NCBI GenBank assembly: GCA_035578905.1 | Contig: JAQJVL010000047.1 | Span: forward strand, 1,357,111-1,421,110 | Source of the DNA: Stictocephala bisonia | Taxonomy: Eukaryota; Arthropoda; Insecta; Hemiptera; Membracidae | DNA: 64,000 nt | Direction of reading: 5' to 3' | The notes under the pieces: model-generated | Database searches by the model: none | Told to the model about the DNA's origin: nothing | The model's input: the letters and a program-made list of their open reading frames with translations, nothing else | Translations under genes and position numbers: made by a program | In this document: one piece after another, positions 34,290 through 47,570 of the stretch | How the letters are laid out: each line of letters starts with the position of its first letter | How positions within the stretch are numbered: the stretch's first letter is position 1

Positions 34290-36808
34290 TGTGTGACATA
34301 TTTGACTAGTGAACTTAGACTTAACCAGCGAACTTACTCTGCAACATATTTGACCAGTGATCTTAGACTGCAACATATTTGACCAGTGAACTTAGACTGC
34401 AACATATTTGACCATTGAACTTAAACTGCAACATATTTGACCAGTGAACTTAGACTGCAACAAATTTGACCAATGAACTTAGCCTGCAACATATTTGACC
34501 AGTGAACGTAGACTGCGACATATTTGACCAGTGAACTTAGACTGCAACATATTTGACCACTGAACTTAAACTGCAACATATTTGACCAGTGAAATTAGAC
34601 TGCAACAAATTTGACCAGTGAACTTAGCCTGCAACATATTTGACAAGTGAACTTAGACTGCAACATATTTAACAATTGAACTTAGTCTGCAACTTATTTA
34701 ACAATTAAACTTAGTCTGCAACATATTTGACCAGTGAGCTTAAACTGCAACATATTTGACCAGTGAACTTAGACTGCAACAAATTTGACCAGTGAATTTA
34801 GCCTGCAACATATTTGACCAGTGAAATTAGACTGCAACATATTTAACCAGTGAACTTAGACTGCAACAAATTTGACAATTGAACTTAGTCTGCAACTTAT
34901 TTAACAATTAAACTTAGTCTGCAACATATTTGACCAGTGAGCTTAAACTGCAACATATTTGACCAGTGAACTTAGACTGCAACAAATTTGACCAGTGAAT
35001 TTAGCCTGCAACATATTTGACCAGTGAAATTAGACTGCAACATATTTAACCAGTGAACTTAGACTGCAACATATTTAACAATTGAACTTAGTCTGCAACT
35101 TATTTAACAATTGAACTTAGTCTGCAACATATTTGACCAGTGAGCTTAGACTGCAACATATTTGACCAGTGAACTTAGACTGCAACAAATTTGACCAGTG
35201 AATTTAGCCTGCAACATATTTGACCAGTGAAATTAGACTGCAACATATTTAACCAGTGAACTTAGACTGCAACAAATTTGACAATTGAACTTAGTCTGCA
35301 ACTTATTTAACAATTAAACTTAGTCTGCAACATATTTGACCAGTGAGCTTAAACTGCAACATATTTGACCAGTGAACTTAGACTGCAACACATTTGACCA
35401 GTGAATTTAGCCTGCAACATATTTGACCAGTGAAATTAGACTGCAACATATTTAACCAGTGAACTTAGTCTGCAACATATTTAACCAATGAACTTAGTCT
35501 GTACTTTATTTGACCAGTGAACTTAGACTGCAACTTATTTAACAATTGAACTTAGTCTGCAACATACTCGTATTTGACCAGTGAGCTTAGACTGCAACAT
35601 ATTTAACCTGTGAACTTAGACTGCAACATATTTGACCAATGAACTTGGACTGCAACATATTTAACCAGTGAACTTAGACTGCAAAATATTTAACAATTGA
35701 ACTTAGTCTGCAACTTATTTAACAATTGAACTTAGTCTGCAACATACTCGTATTTGACCAGTGAGCTTAGACTGCAACATATTTAACCAGTGAACTTAGA
35801 CTGCAACATATTTGACCAATGAACTTGGACTGCAACATATTTAACCAATGAACTTAGTCTGTACTATATTTGACCCGTGAACTTAGACTGCAACATATTT
35901 GACAGGTGAACTTAGACTGCGACATATTTAACAATTGAACTTAGTCTGTACTATATTTGACCAGTGAACTTAGACTGCAACATATTTGACAGGTGAACTT
36001 AGACTGCAACATATTTAACCAATGATATGTTAACCAAATATAGTCTGTACTATATTTGACCAGTGAACTTAGACTGCAACAAATTTGACCAGTGAATTTA
36101 GCCTGCAACATATTTGACCAGTGAAATTAGACTGCAACATATTTAACAATTGAACTTAGTCTGCAACTTATTTAACAATTGAACTTAGTCTGCAACATAT
36201 TTGACCAGTGAGCTTAGACTGCAACATATTTAACCAGTGAACTTAGACTGCAACAAATTTGACCAGTGAATTTAGCCTGCAACATATTTGACCAGTGAAA
36301 TTAGACTGCAACATATTTAACAAGTGAACTTAGTCTGCAACATATTTAACCAATGAACTTAGTCTGTACTTTATTTGACCAGTGAACTTAGACTGCAACA
36401 TATTTGACAGGTGAACTTAGACTGCGACATATTTAACAATTGAACTTAGTCTGCAACATATTTAACAATTGAACTTTGTCTGCAACATATTTGACCAGTG
36501 AACTTAGACTGCAACATATTTTATCAATGAACTTAGACTGCAACATATTTGATAAATGAACTTAGACTGCAACATATTTGGTAAATGAACTTAGACTGCA
36601 ACATATTTGACCAGTGAACTCTAGATTGCAACATATTTGATCAATGAACTTAGTCTGCAACATATTTACCAGTGAACTTAGACTGCAACACATTTGACCA
36701 GTGAACTCTAGATTGCAACATATTTGATCAATGAACTTAGACTGCAACATATTTGATCAATGAACTTAGACTGCAACATATTTGGTAAATGAACTTAGAC
36801 TGCAACAT
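34290..36808. repeat. 29-bp satellite, ~86 copies, with 203-bp higher-order repeat
   Basis: Monomer GCAACATATTTGACCAGTG plus AACTTAGACT, 29 bp, repeated over 2.5 kb. Variants (GTGAGCTTAAACT, ACAAATTTGACC, GAATTTAGCCT, AACTTATTTAACAATT) recur in a fixed order. The marker ACTTATTTAACAATT lies at 34692, 34895, 35098 and 35301, three consecutive spacings of exactly 203 bp, which is seven monomers. A second register with an inserted ACTCGT recurs 180 bp apart (35533/35713). The right end (36500-36808) has a more diverged set with GATCAATGAACTT and ACTCTAGATTG. No spacers of unique sequence; no open frame of note. Confidence 0.93.
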
Positions 36809-38789
36809 ACTATATTACTTGAAATTAATTGTTAGTACACTTTTTCTACAGAAAACCTCTTCATATTGTACATTTGAGTTAAAATCCATAAATGCCTCCT
36901 AAAGCTACCGTATAGGTAAACGATTGTTTGTATAGGCACAACCTTCCCAATGTGATGCTTTGCCTCACTCTGCCTATTTGCCATATACTTTAATATCTGC
37001 AGAAAACTTATAAGGACATAGAAAGGAGAAGAGCAGTAAAATACAAAATGAACATTGGCGATAAAAACTTCCATATTAGACCAGGTTCTGAACCTGTACT
37101 ATTTTATACATACTTATTACTTTTCTACTATTTTCTAAACTATAAACCTCTAGCACTTAACAGATCAAACTAAATAGCATAAAGCTATAAGAGGGAAAAA
37201 TAGTAAAAGCTTTCAAAAAACAGCAATATAGAAATAGTACGAGCTCATTAGAGATGAGAAATGCGTTTTATGATTCTAACTGTAAAGCTGTAATATCATT
37301 TTGAAAAGAGACTACATTTATGTATCATAATGTTGAAAACTATTAAATGCTAAACGAAAATACAGTTATTCCAATGATTATTGTTTACTTTTTAGAATCA
37401 AATAAGTCCACAAGTAAAATTATTTATAAAACGATCTGTATTATTATTTATATGACTATAATAACATCAATACAGGATATGGTTGCTAATTATCAACTGG
37501 ACATGGTAAAAACAAAAATAATTTAAAACGAATTCTTTCCACAGGTATTGGGTAACCAAGTCATGAACTAATGTATATTCAACAGAAGTCAGACATGACA
37601 CCTGACTGCTTGCACTCGTTAGGTACATGAGAGAAACTGAAAATGGAATACTTAAAAAGGTGGCTGTGTTTTAACTTGTTATTTTTTATCAATAAGAGCA
37701 ATTAATTGACGATTATTTTAATTTATTATATTGTCTGTGAGGTCTTTAAAGTTTTGTTAAATTATGATTAATTTATCCCGTTTATACATGGTACTGTCAT
37801 GCTACAGATTAATGATGGAATACATCATAAACAGATCAAATAATCTTATATTTGTTAACTTAAATAACTACGAAGATAATTCTTTGTGGATGTATAAGTA
37901 TTATGCCTAAATTTCACAATACAGATAACACATGACAGTTCCAGCTAGATTTATTATATTAACACAATAATAAGGACGATGTTCCAAAGTAATATAGTGA
38001 AAGGCTAATTTAAATATTTCTTACATAATACTAAGGCAAACTGTACTAAACTAGAACTCTTTAAAACACTCTTAATACTTAATAATGGCTGACAATTATA
38101 ATATTATAAAATACTTTATAATTAAATTCCTACATATTATTATGTATAGTTTAAGAGAGATAAAAAATCTCTTTTCCTATGACAGTTAGTGATTGTCACT
38201 TTAATTGAAGTTGAGCTTGATAGATCCTTTCCAAATATATTATAAACAAGCTAAATTCAGGAATCGACCAATTGTTAAAAAAATAGAAATCTAAATTGAG
38301 ATTATAGGATTAAAGCTTGATATTCATTAAGTCATTTTGGGGTATATATCACATGTATCAAAATTAATAGTTGAGTATATCCTTTTGGTGAACACTGCAC
38401 GTCATGCAACATATTACAGATTGTTATATAAAAGATCGGCATTCAGTTTATAGGTAAAGGGAGGAAATCCCAAAACTATATGTGGGAAAATAACTAAATT
38501 ACGGGCTCGACTGAGAGACAGTGAGCCTCTGACTCAGATCAACTGAAATTTCTAGCGCAGTTGACCAAGAAGTTCAGTGGTTATAGGTTTGTAGGCTTTG
38601 TTTAAAATCTTTCATAAAAAAAATGTTGCCTTTATTTTCGATGAACTGACACCCACAACTAAACCTGTGGGCTTACTCAGTAGTAACCAGAAAGCATACG
38701 TCCATTCAATATCTAAGTTTAATAACCATTGTTTAATGGGGGTATATATATATAGTACATAGTATATATGTAAATAAAAGTACTCATAA

Positions 38790-38849
38790 TTATATTCTGA
38801 TTACATTCGCAAGTAATATTCTGAGTACATTCGCAAGTAATATTCTGGG
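38790..38849. repeat. 24-bp tandem duplication
   Basis: TACATTCGCAAGTAATATTC recurs 24 bp apart, two full units and a partial third. Confidence 0.8.
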
Positions 38850-39994
38850 TTTTGTGAAGGAAGTCCTTTCCCTTTTATTTACAAGAAATTCTATACAAAA
38901 TTAATAGGAAAAAAACATAGACAACTAGTTTTAAAAATCATAATAAGCACTTATCAAATATATCTGCCAATTAACTTACTTTTGCACATTATTTTTCAAT
39001 ATTCATTGAACTTTGTCCAACATTAAAAATTGTTTCGGGTTTCCGACAGTGTTGGTTTTGTGATATTGGTGGTTGGTGAGGCACAATATATAACTGTATA
39101 CGTGAAGGGCATCTTAGTATATTCTGAAATATTCCTTATAATCGTTTCTAAATCTAATAACGGAAACTTATACAAATCAACAATACGACTGTAAAATAAA
39201 TACTGTGGCCTATAACCTATAATAAATACTGTAACCTATGAATGCTGTATTGAAATGCTTTATATTATAAATTTTTCCTGTTCAAACAATTAGATAGGCA
39301 CTGTGGTGTTAACACCAATATTGGACCACTAATATTGGCTTAGTGTTTACAAACCATTAGACACCAGTTCATCTGGATTGCTCTCTATACGTAATTAAAC
39401 ACACTAAAAGCTATTGTGTGAAGCTACTTCACTAATAGCTCTGTGTTCAGTTAAGCTATCGTTTGAGCTTAAATACGTCATTTTACAGCTTTATTAGTTG
39501 TACAAAATCTGAATTGTCTCTTATATATTCAATATAAAGATATGATGTTATGCATTTTGATAGTTTTAATACAAAAACAATTATTCAAATATTGTTATTT
39601 TTGATTATTTTAAGATCTGTAACCGAGTTGTTATAGAACCTGTTACACCAGCATAATTAAAGTATAACCTTTTGGCATACATAGTTAAAGAACAAATCAA
39701 AGAAATTATTATATTACAGTTGACGTTAAATGGCGAAAAACAATTATTATAACCATGGTCTTAGAGATATAGTAGTTATCTATAACATTTTAGTTAAGAC
39801 ATTTTATAGTAATTTTATAGAAATTTTTAAATCCAGTATATTTAAAGCAGACTATATGACTCGTATTGTTGTTAATAAACTATTGTTATTGTTAATGTTA
39901 GTAAGACATTGTAATACTGCTATGGGCATTAGTTCAATAAAGTTTGTTTACCAACGTAACGTGGAACTGTCTGTAATTGTAAGACATAATGTAT

Positions 39995-40090
39995 TGAATC
40001 ACCCACCCACCAATGTACGTACGATGTTATTACACATCCATACTCGTTGGATGGTGGTTACTACTATCTCCTTACGTGTATGGGTGGGTC
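39995..40090. repeat. Possible relic of 36-bp minisatellite, inverted ends
   Basis: CACCCACCCACCAATGTACG at the left and TTACGTGTATGGGTGGGTC at the right resemble units of the 36-bp family on opposite strands, about 75 bp apart. The intervening sequence is diverged. It could be coincidence of G/C-rich motifs. Confidence 0.35.
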
Positions 40091-41089
40091 TATCTAGTGC
40101 CATGTTCTAGTATGTGCTCCACTTCATTCTAAAGTTTATCAAAACATCAATAGATCTAGCGTCGACCTACACTACTTAGGAAGGTGGTCGTGCAACATGA
40201 CACAACTGTAGCCACCCTTAAGTTCAAAATATCTATTTCCCTATTTATTAAGGTAAAATTAGAAAATCCTCACCGCAGTAAGCTTAAACCTTTTACAATA
40301 CAGTTTTTCATAAACGCATGAATCAATATTTATTGATAATTTATAACTACTTTCTGATACATTTATGCAATGAAATTAACGCTTTACAATTTACTTACAA
40401 TGCCATATTACTGTTTCACTTTCATAAGCCAGTAAATCTAATATCACTGAACATTTAAGCATAATGTTTATTTACCAGGTTTCTAATATAAATCACGTAC
40501 AAAAAACATTAATAATAATAATTGTATAGAAAGAATCATTTATTTTGTTGAGAACCTGTCCGTCCACCAACCTCCAAATTCATATAGAGCTTCACTCATG
40601 GGAGAAGAGCTAAGTCACCAAGGTGACCCGGTAACAGGTTAAGGTGGTATGTATTGAAGGATCCTTGCATGAATAATTCTACTGTCGACATTTACTATAT
40701 CTTGAAGTATACAGAGGTTCTGACTGAGTATCTTTGGTGATAAGAAACCTGTGATTTGTGCATCTGTCAGGTGTCCCACTGTCATCCTTGTACTACTGTG
40801 ATGGGTTTTAAGTCCAACGGAATATCATATGAATAGGCAATAAAACATTTAAAACATATTATATGGTTGAAATAATATTGAAAATCTTAACAAGTAGAAT
40901 AAATAATTTTTAATTGAACTGTAAATACCTCCACTATGTCACTGTATAAAATTAAGTGAACAAAATTATTTATAAATGATTATACACCTTATTTATGTGG
41001 CCATCACATAGTTAACGTAGGTGAATCGCCATACACCAGTAACTCTCTGAGTTAACTTCAATTCCGTAATTAGATATAAAGTACAAATG

Positions 41090-41500
41090 AACATCACAAA
41101 ACACAATTATAGGAATACTAAAATACTAGTACAAAATGCACAAATATATGAAAAAAACAAGCTCAAAATGATTGTATATTTATGAGGTACGATACAAGTA
41201 AAAAAATACACAAAACTATGAAAATACAAGCACGAAAGGCAAAAATATTATAGTGATCAATTTCGGCGAATCACGCTCATCTTTCTCAGACCAGAGCGAT
41301 TCGCAAAAGAATATGATCTGGTCTGAGGAAGGTGAGCGTGATTCGCCGAAATTGATCACTATAATATTTGTGCGTTTTGTGCTTGTATTGTTATATTTTT
41401 GTGAATTTTTTACTTGTATTGTAGTATATTTGTGCATATATTGTAATATATTTGTATTGTGACTATATATTGTGTTCAATTGTACTGTATATGTACAAAC
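41090..41500. mobile_element. Fold-back MITE with long inverted arms
   Basis: Arms of about 100 bp: left about 41198-41295 (ending CTCAGACCAGAG) and right about 41314-41415 (starting GATCTGGTCTGAG), with near-perfect complementarity over GATCAATTTCGGCGAATCAC and its partner GTGATTCGCCGAAATTGATC. Further out, AATACAAG/CTTGTATT and CACAAATATATG/ATATTTGTGCAT continue the pairing to about 41140 and 41450. The loop is about 20 bp. Open frames on both strands (69 and 87 codons) simply reflect the palindrome. A non-autonomous fold-back transposon is the best call. Confidence 0.85.
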
Positions 41501-43148
41501 ATTATGCCAATTAAAAAACTTTTGTTATAGAAATAAACACAAACAGTCAATTTAATCACCTCGTTTTTAGTAAGATTATAATCTGTTTTCCCAATCACCA
41601 GAATCATTTTGATAGAAGTTCACTTGAAGTATGTAATTCAATACATAAAGAAAATACTTTATGTATGAGAAGTGTAACGTTTGGGGCATTACTCACGTAC
41701 CAACAATGGACAATCGTTCTTTATTTAAAGTACATTTAATTATAACTATGATTTATAAAAAAAAAAACTATTTGCATTTTTCTAATACAGTACCCCTATA
41801 TTCTTATAGGGTTATGGTTATGGATATACGATATGCGAAGGAATGGATTCGTTTGAAACGTTTTTAAACTGAAAATGAAACATCAACTGTCAGATACACG
41901 AAACAGTTTACGGTCAGATAAACATGTTTGATTGTCTTTATGAATTACAAACAAACATAACACCATACACCAGTCAATGTCTATCAGCATAGCAGTAATC
42001 CAACAAAAACCAGTCATTATCCCTTTGTTTCCATTTAAATAGATGATATTCATGTCTGTAAAGTTGGTTTTAACAAAGCCCTTGTTGTAATGTATTGTTT
42101 TTATGTGCAAAAATCACCAGTTTCTTTATTCTGACTGTTACAATCAGAGTTACAGGATTGCTACCACACAGTCATAAAATGTTTTTGTGCAGAAATGGTT
42201 TTTATTTATTTTCCCAAAAGACTATTTAGCAATGCAGAGAACCTACTGAACCAGAGTATGGGGGAGAACCAATACACTAAGTTTCTCATTAGTTGGTTTA
42301 AATTTGTTCTTACTTCAACTCTGTTTAGCAACGGTATTAAAGTTCTTTTTATTATTATTTTATAACAGTATTGGAACTTATTTACATATATTGTACAATG
42401 TATTTTATACAATGAGGTTTTTATACCATTACACAAAATTATTTTTTACATATTATTTTGAGGAAAAGTAGATCTTAGAGATCTTTCCCATATACTAAAT
42501 CATCCCCATAATCCTTAAGTATCTTCCCTATCCAACACATTTTTATTTTCAATGTTTTAAGCCTATTAACGTCAGGAGTGGTGACTGAAAGACTTCGTTA
42601 TGTATGTTTTACTGTACAAGATTTGTTATAAGTGGCATTTATGTTTCCAGAAGTGGATAAATACATTTTCAAGCTTCCTTTTCAATATTTGGGAACTAAA
42701 ATTTTTAATAACAATCCTAATGATATAAAAATTATTACTTCTTTGAGACTCTTTTGCAAAACTCTTTCTAACTGATTACCGACAATTGTAGGTATTGATT
42801 TTCTTAAATTCAACTTCATATAACAATCTGAACATAGATAATCTTCCCTCTTCTACGTTATAGTGCTTTTTAAACTTATTAAGTTTATAATTTTATCTTA
42901 TATAATCCAAAATAGTAATCTATCAAAACAACGTTACCTTAAAGCACGTGCTTCAGGTTAGCAGATAATTAATCATAATTGTGTCTATATATTTCGTTTT
43001 ACAGTAAAGATTGTTTAGTTTTACGATCAAGAAAGCTAGACTCAATGTTCATTTAATTTTTCGTTAAATTAAGTACTCTACATTACTAGCACTAGTGTCA
43101 ACTCAATACCAATTTTCTTAATTTTTTAACATTTTTGTTTTTTTAAGT
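41501..43148. other. AT-rich intergenic, no gene seen
   Basis: AT-rich filler between the fold-back MITE and the Helitron. No supported feature. Confidence 0.45.
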
Positions 43149-44075
43149 AAATATATATATATATATATATAAGGCAAAGCCCTCACTGACTGGCTCACTC
43201 ACTCATCACTAATTCTCCAACTTCCCATGTAGGTAGAGAGCTGACATTTTGTGCACTGTGTCTTTAGGTCTTAAATAGGACAACTAAAGTATTGTAAGGT
43301 ACTCATAAGGGGGTAGAAACCGGCCTTAAAGATTGTTCTATAATGATAATATTTGGTTGATTTTAGTAAATTAATAACAGCTCTTTTGTAAATAAATAAA
43401 CATGTTTATTTAGAATGTTTGATATTGTACTATTGATCCCACATAACACAACTTCTCTGTGATTAATGCATTTGTAGCATTATACTATGAGTTTTATCTT
43501 CAGCTGTTAAACAAGAACAAATAAACTAAACAAGTTTGAAAAAGGCTAAGTAATACCCTAGGGTATTATTTATACTAATAAACAGTAGTAACGCAGGTAG
43601 TGTGAGAGATACTGTAATAGTATATTTCATAACAAGAGTGGAAAGTGGGGTTTTGCATGTTCGAGACCATATGTTTGAAGTGCGAGACTTGTCGAGCACT
43701 TCGAATGGTTGAGAACATACAAAACACTTTCACTCGAGTTTTGAACGATACTTTTCACTACACTACGGAATAAAAACTCATTGTTGGAATGTTAACTGTT
43801 TATTAAATTAGAAACATGTTTTAAAAACAGGTGTTGTTGACTGTGGAAAATTTTCGGTTGTAAACAATGTTACTTTCGGTAGTAAACAATAGACAACTGT
43901 TGAAAATATGATGTTTCGCAGGTTGTAAACACATAACGAAAACAGCTGAACTCATAGTAGTGTAGTGAAAATAAATTTAATATTGTGATTTTACGTTATA
44001 CAGTTAATCTGTTTATTTACGAGTGCAGCGAGCGTCGGGGTTGGAACGCGAAGCGTGCAGGGGTGTCCCCTAGTT
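43149..44075 (+). mobile_element. Non-autonomous Helitron
   Basis: The 5' side, after a (TA)n run, has AAGGCAAAGCCCTCACTGAC followed by CTCACTCACTCATCACTAAT, a composition I associate with insect Helitron 5' ends. The 3' end has GCGTGCAGGGGTGTCCCCTAGT: a short hairpin (AGGGG/CCCCT) and a terminal CTAGT followed by T, fitting the Helitron rule (hairpin, CTRRT, host T). No RepHel coding sequence is present, so it would need a partner in trans. A segment at about 43535-43610 and the 3' end are shared, inverted, with 62868-63240. The 5' terminal TC is not clear. An internal 100-bp hairpin lies at 43641-43741. Confidence 0.6.
43641..43741. repeat. Imperfect ~45-bp-arm hairpin inside Helitron
   Basis: GAGTGGAAAGTGGGGTTTTG pairs with CAAAACACTTTCACTC, and GTTTGAAGTGC pairs with GCACTTCGAA, around a loop of about 12 bp. 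The arms are imperfect over about 45 bp. Confidence 0.75.
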
Positions 44076-45043
44076 TATAATAAACTTTTGAAGTTATGTG
44101 TACTGATTAAAATCATAATATTTAGTTAATTTCCTCTCTTATGTATAATTGAGTAAAATTAATTAAAATAACCTAGAGCAAGTAAAATTTATTAGCAAGA
44201 CTGATCAATAAAAGAAAGATAATTTTCTCAATGAAGAGTACTATTTTAAGAACTAAGGGAAAACGAGTTATAAAAATAGAGTAAACAAAATAGGCTATAT
44301 GAATTTTTTACGGATGTTGTATTTAACATTTTTTGTAAGCATTTTTGAACAAATCCATCTGTGAAAAAGCCAAGAGGCTTTTTTTGCAACTTTATCTGTT
44401 TTAATGTAGGTTACATCCAAACTCAGACTATCTACATTAATATATCCATGTCGAAAAGTACTAATGGGATAGTTTAGAAAATATTTCATGTTAAGGGTTT
44501 GAATAAAACCTTTGACGTAAAATATGCTAACATAAACATTACGTTAAACACTTTTAAGCAAAATGTTTGAATAAAATGTACATTGTGAGCATGAAATTTG
44601 TAATGTTTTTATTTTATTACAGCTAACATATTGGTGAACTATTGAATTCACATATAAATAGTATTTCATTTTTCAAGTCTTATTACGAATAAATTTAAAT
44701 GCGAATTTTAATTATGCTAGAGAGTCAAATACGTCAGTTAATTGTGAGGAATTTAATATTAGTATAAAAATAATATATCTAATATTAGTATAAAAATAAT
44801 TGTTTGATTAATGAATGACTATATTTTTCAGTTTGTTTCCAGTTATTTTATTGTGAAAGTAAAATATTATTTAAATATATCGTAAAAAATAAGTGATAGT
44901 TTAGTTAACAGAATGATTTTACAATGATGTCCTATCAGTATACTGTATATAGTATTTATTTATCAAATAACGGAACACGTAAATATTTGTGTTATTTGTT
45001 CAAACTTTCTTAAAAAACTTAAAGTGTTGAATTTTGTTTCTGT
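44076..45043. other. AT-rich intergenic, no gene seen
   Basis: AT-rich filler. No supported feature. Confidence 0.45.
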
Positions 45044-45240
45044 ATGGTACTAGTTGATACCCGTGCTTGTCCAAAAAGCTTTCCTGTTACCATCCGGCTT
45101 GTTCGTAGCATACCTCAGTGCAGCATCTCTTCGTTGTCTTTTACGTGAAATAATGATTGCATTTAAAAATAAATGTTCTACTAATAAAATTCAATACACA
45201 ATGATATATGTCAGTTTGTCTCAGACACTTTTTTGAATTT
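45044..45240 (-). mobile_element. Probable Helitron 3' end fragment
   Basis: On the minus strand the sequence ends GACAAGCACGGGTATCAACT followed by AGT, i.e. a GCACGGGT stretch and a terminal CTAGT, like the other Helitron 3' ends at 44075 and 62868. The adjoining 190 bp (CGAAGAGATGCTGCACTG, GAACAAGCCGGATGG) are less AT-rich than the surroundings. Hairpin formation is weaker than in the other copies, so this is tentative. Confidence 0.4.
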
Positions 45241-46809
45241 CCGATCTCATTCAATAAAAACTATATTTTAGAATAAAACTTAAAAAATTAATTTAAAATT
45301 ATATATATTTGTTTATTTATTGTTGTTTATGATATGTATAAATCAATATTTCTAAAAGCTGACTTTTTAAATTGGTCACGTTACAAGTGTCACTATTGTT
45401 CGTATTTACTGACGCAGACTCATCAGGACTCTCAAGAATTGTGAAAAGAATCGGTTGAGTAAACAAGACTAACAACAGCTGAGGGGCAATTAGATCGTTC
45501 TGTTGGCAGGACTGAACTTGCTTAGGGATTTATGTTTTCCCTTCAGATAGGGGCACGTTATAATTGCTGTTTTAAGATATAAAAGTTTACAATGTTGAGG
45601 TATTATTTAATAGATCATAATTATTTAAATAAAGTATAAGATTTGTATATAAAACGTAGATAGATCTCGACTACTTACTTAAACGTAATCCAAAATCTGT
45701 TTGATATGATTGAGATACATTCTTTATTATTATTTTATTTTATTTTGTATCACTTGTATGTCTTAATGATTGATGACCTTTAAATTATTATTTATTATTT
45801 TGAGTTTTTATAGTAAAACACCAGACTGAACTAACCAGAGACTGAAACTTTAAATTCTAGTCTAAAATTACGCTTGTGGCAAAATGTTTAAATATTTAAT
45901 CCTGTTTTAGGTGTAACTGCATATATCTCTTAAACAATATAATTAAAATATAATACATGATAATTAGTACTACTGGTAACAAGATCTTTTAATATACTTC
46001 ACTGAAAATAACTTAATTAAAGTTAAAAGCTAATTGAATACTGATGAGCTTTTTCAATTGATTTAATAATGAAAATCTTCATTTGTGTTTAATTTAATCC
46101 AATATTTGTTTATAATTGATAAAATATATGCAGTTAGAGAATGATTAATTACTATATTATATTCATTTATGTGTGGAAAAATTTAGTACAGTAAATAGTT
46201 ATTTTACTCCGAAATGATACTAAATTATGCAAGGTGATATTATAATAATATATATAATATTCTAGTATTAAATTAGTAAAATGTCTAGTAATAGTTTAAA
46301 ATTGGTAAAATTATCATTTATATCGAGTCAGTCAAGAGATGAGGTACAATCTTATTACGCAACTTTAGTGTTTTATATTTATAAACGACTAAGATGTATC
46401 TTTAATTGTAAAATATTACGGTTTAAAACAAGTATCGATTTTTAAGAACCTTCACTATTTCTGACAAAAGGATAATATATTTTTAATCCATATGCTATTT
46501 ACATGAAACGCCTCTCTCACAGTCAGTGGACACAGCGATCTCCAGATATATCGGAAATTACTGTTGGATAGATCCTCAACAAAACGTATTGAAAGCGTTG
46601 ATTTTTTATATAAGCTAAACTAAGTAGCAGTTAGTATCTATACATGGCCCAATAATAGGCTTTGATATGTTTTTTTTTTTTTTTTTTTTTTGGAATGATT
46701 ATTATACTGAAAGAAAATCATCATTATAAATAATATCATGAGAGTGATTATGGATCATATCTTTCCTGTTGTTTGAAAGTTATTTATTAGCATTGGATTG
46801 TTCATGATA
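45241..46809. other. AT-rich intergenic, no gene seen
   Basis: AT-rich, with a 24-T homopolymer at about 46668-46691. No supported gene. Confidence 0.45.
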
Positions 46810-46854
46810 TGTAGATTTCCAATGCTTTAACACTCAAAGCATTGGAAATCTACA
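46810..46854. repeat. Perfect 19-bp hairpin
   Basis: TGTAGATTTCCAATGCTTT, a 7-bp loop AACACTC, then the exact reverse complement. No T-run follows and the context is not a bacterial terminator. Confidence 0.9.
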
Positions 46855-46989
46855 AATATTTTCTTTCCTTTTTAACTTTTACCACAGAGAATAAAGGAAC
46901 CGAGGTAGCGTTACTACATCCACAGTAAACACCTCAGTAGCAGTTACTGCAATATGTGTTAATAATTACTAATTTGATCTTTCATGGTT

Positions 46990-47110
46990 TGGAGGACTCA
47001 ATATTCAATACACTACAGCCTATTTCCAACACTCTGACAGGTTCAACTACAAACCCTACTCTTCCTTGACACACTGGTGAGTTGACCTACTGAGTGTCGA
47101 TACACCGTAC
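46990..47110. repeat. Dispersed ~130-bp repeat, single copy
   Basis: Contains CACTCTGACAGGTTC, an ACAAACCCTA stretch, CACACTGGTGAGTTGACC and CTACTGAGTGTCGATACACC. The same landmarks in the same order occur twice in tandem at 50165-50430. Confidence 0.6.
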
Positions 47111-47570
47111 TCAGTCGGCAGACTCAAGAGCCTCGCTTCAAAGCCGGCAGCTGGCGTCTTCTATTTAGGTAATAATTGCTGTCAACGTTTTGTAAAGTGG
47201 CGTGTCAAGTAATACAAGCAAAAACCAAACTGATGTATTTTCGATTCATGGTAATGAGTGATTTGGTCAGCGTAGATTTGCATGACTATGCTGCAGGATT
47301 ATTTTATTACTTTGTTAAAATTAATATTTATGTATGTTTATATTATTAGTTCATCACTCAAAATATAATGGTACGTTAGTATTTTACATTTAACCAAAGC
47401 GTATTACAATATTGTTTTAAATTAATTGAATGTTGCATTTTTAGTGTTTATAACAATGATGAATAAAATCAATGTGGTACACATAAGTTATCTATTAGGC
47501 TTTCAGAGGTGACACTGATTTGAAAAAACAAAAGGTGACACAAGGAGTTTTTCTCTAGGTTATGACATTT
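47111..47570. other. Intergenic, no gene seen
   Basis: AT-rich sequence; nothing supported. Confidence 0.4.

Larger units (their letters stand above)
36809..41089. other. AT-rich intergenic, no gene seen
   Basis: Over 4 kb of AT-rich DNA. Short frames (60-126 codons) have the composition of random AT-rich sequence. The only structures I can support are the 24-bp duplication at 38790 and a possible minisatellite relic at 39995. The stretch 40540-40830 is slightly richer in GC and could be an old unrecognised repeat. Confidence 0.45.

Noticed and set aside
39730..40110. 126-codon plus frame as a gene
   Set aside because: Composition is that of random AT-rich DNA in the first two thirds and the end runs into a minisatellite-like relic; no domain.
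46810..46854. Intrinsic transcription terminator
   Set aside because: A perfect hairpin but no T-tract and no adjacent gene; the genome is eukaryotic.
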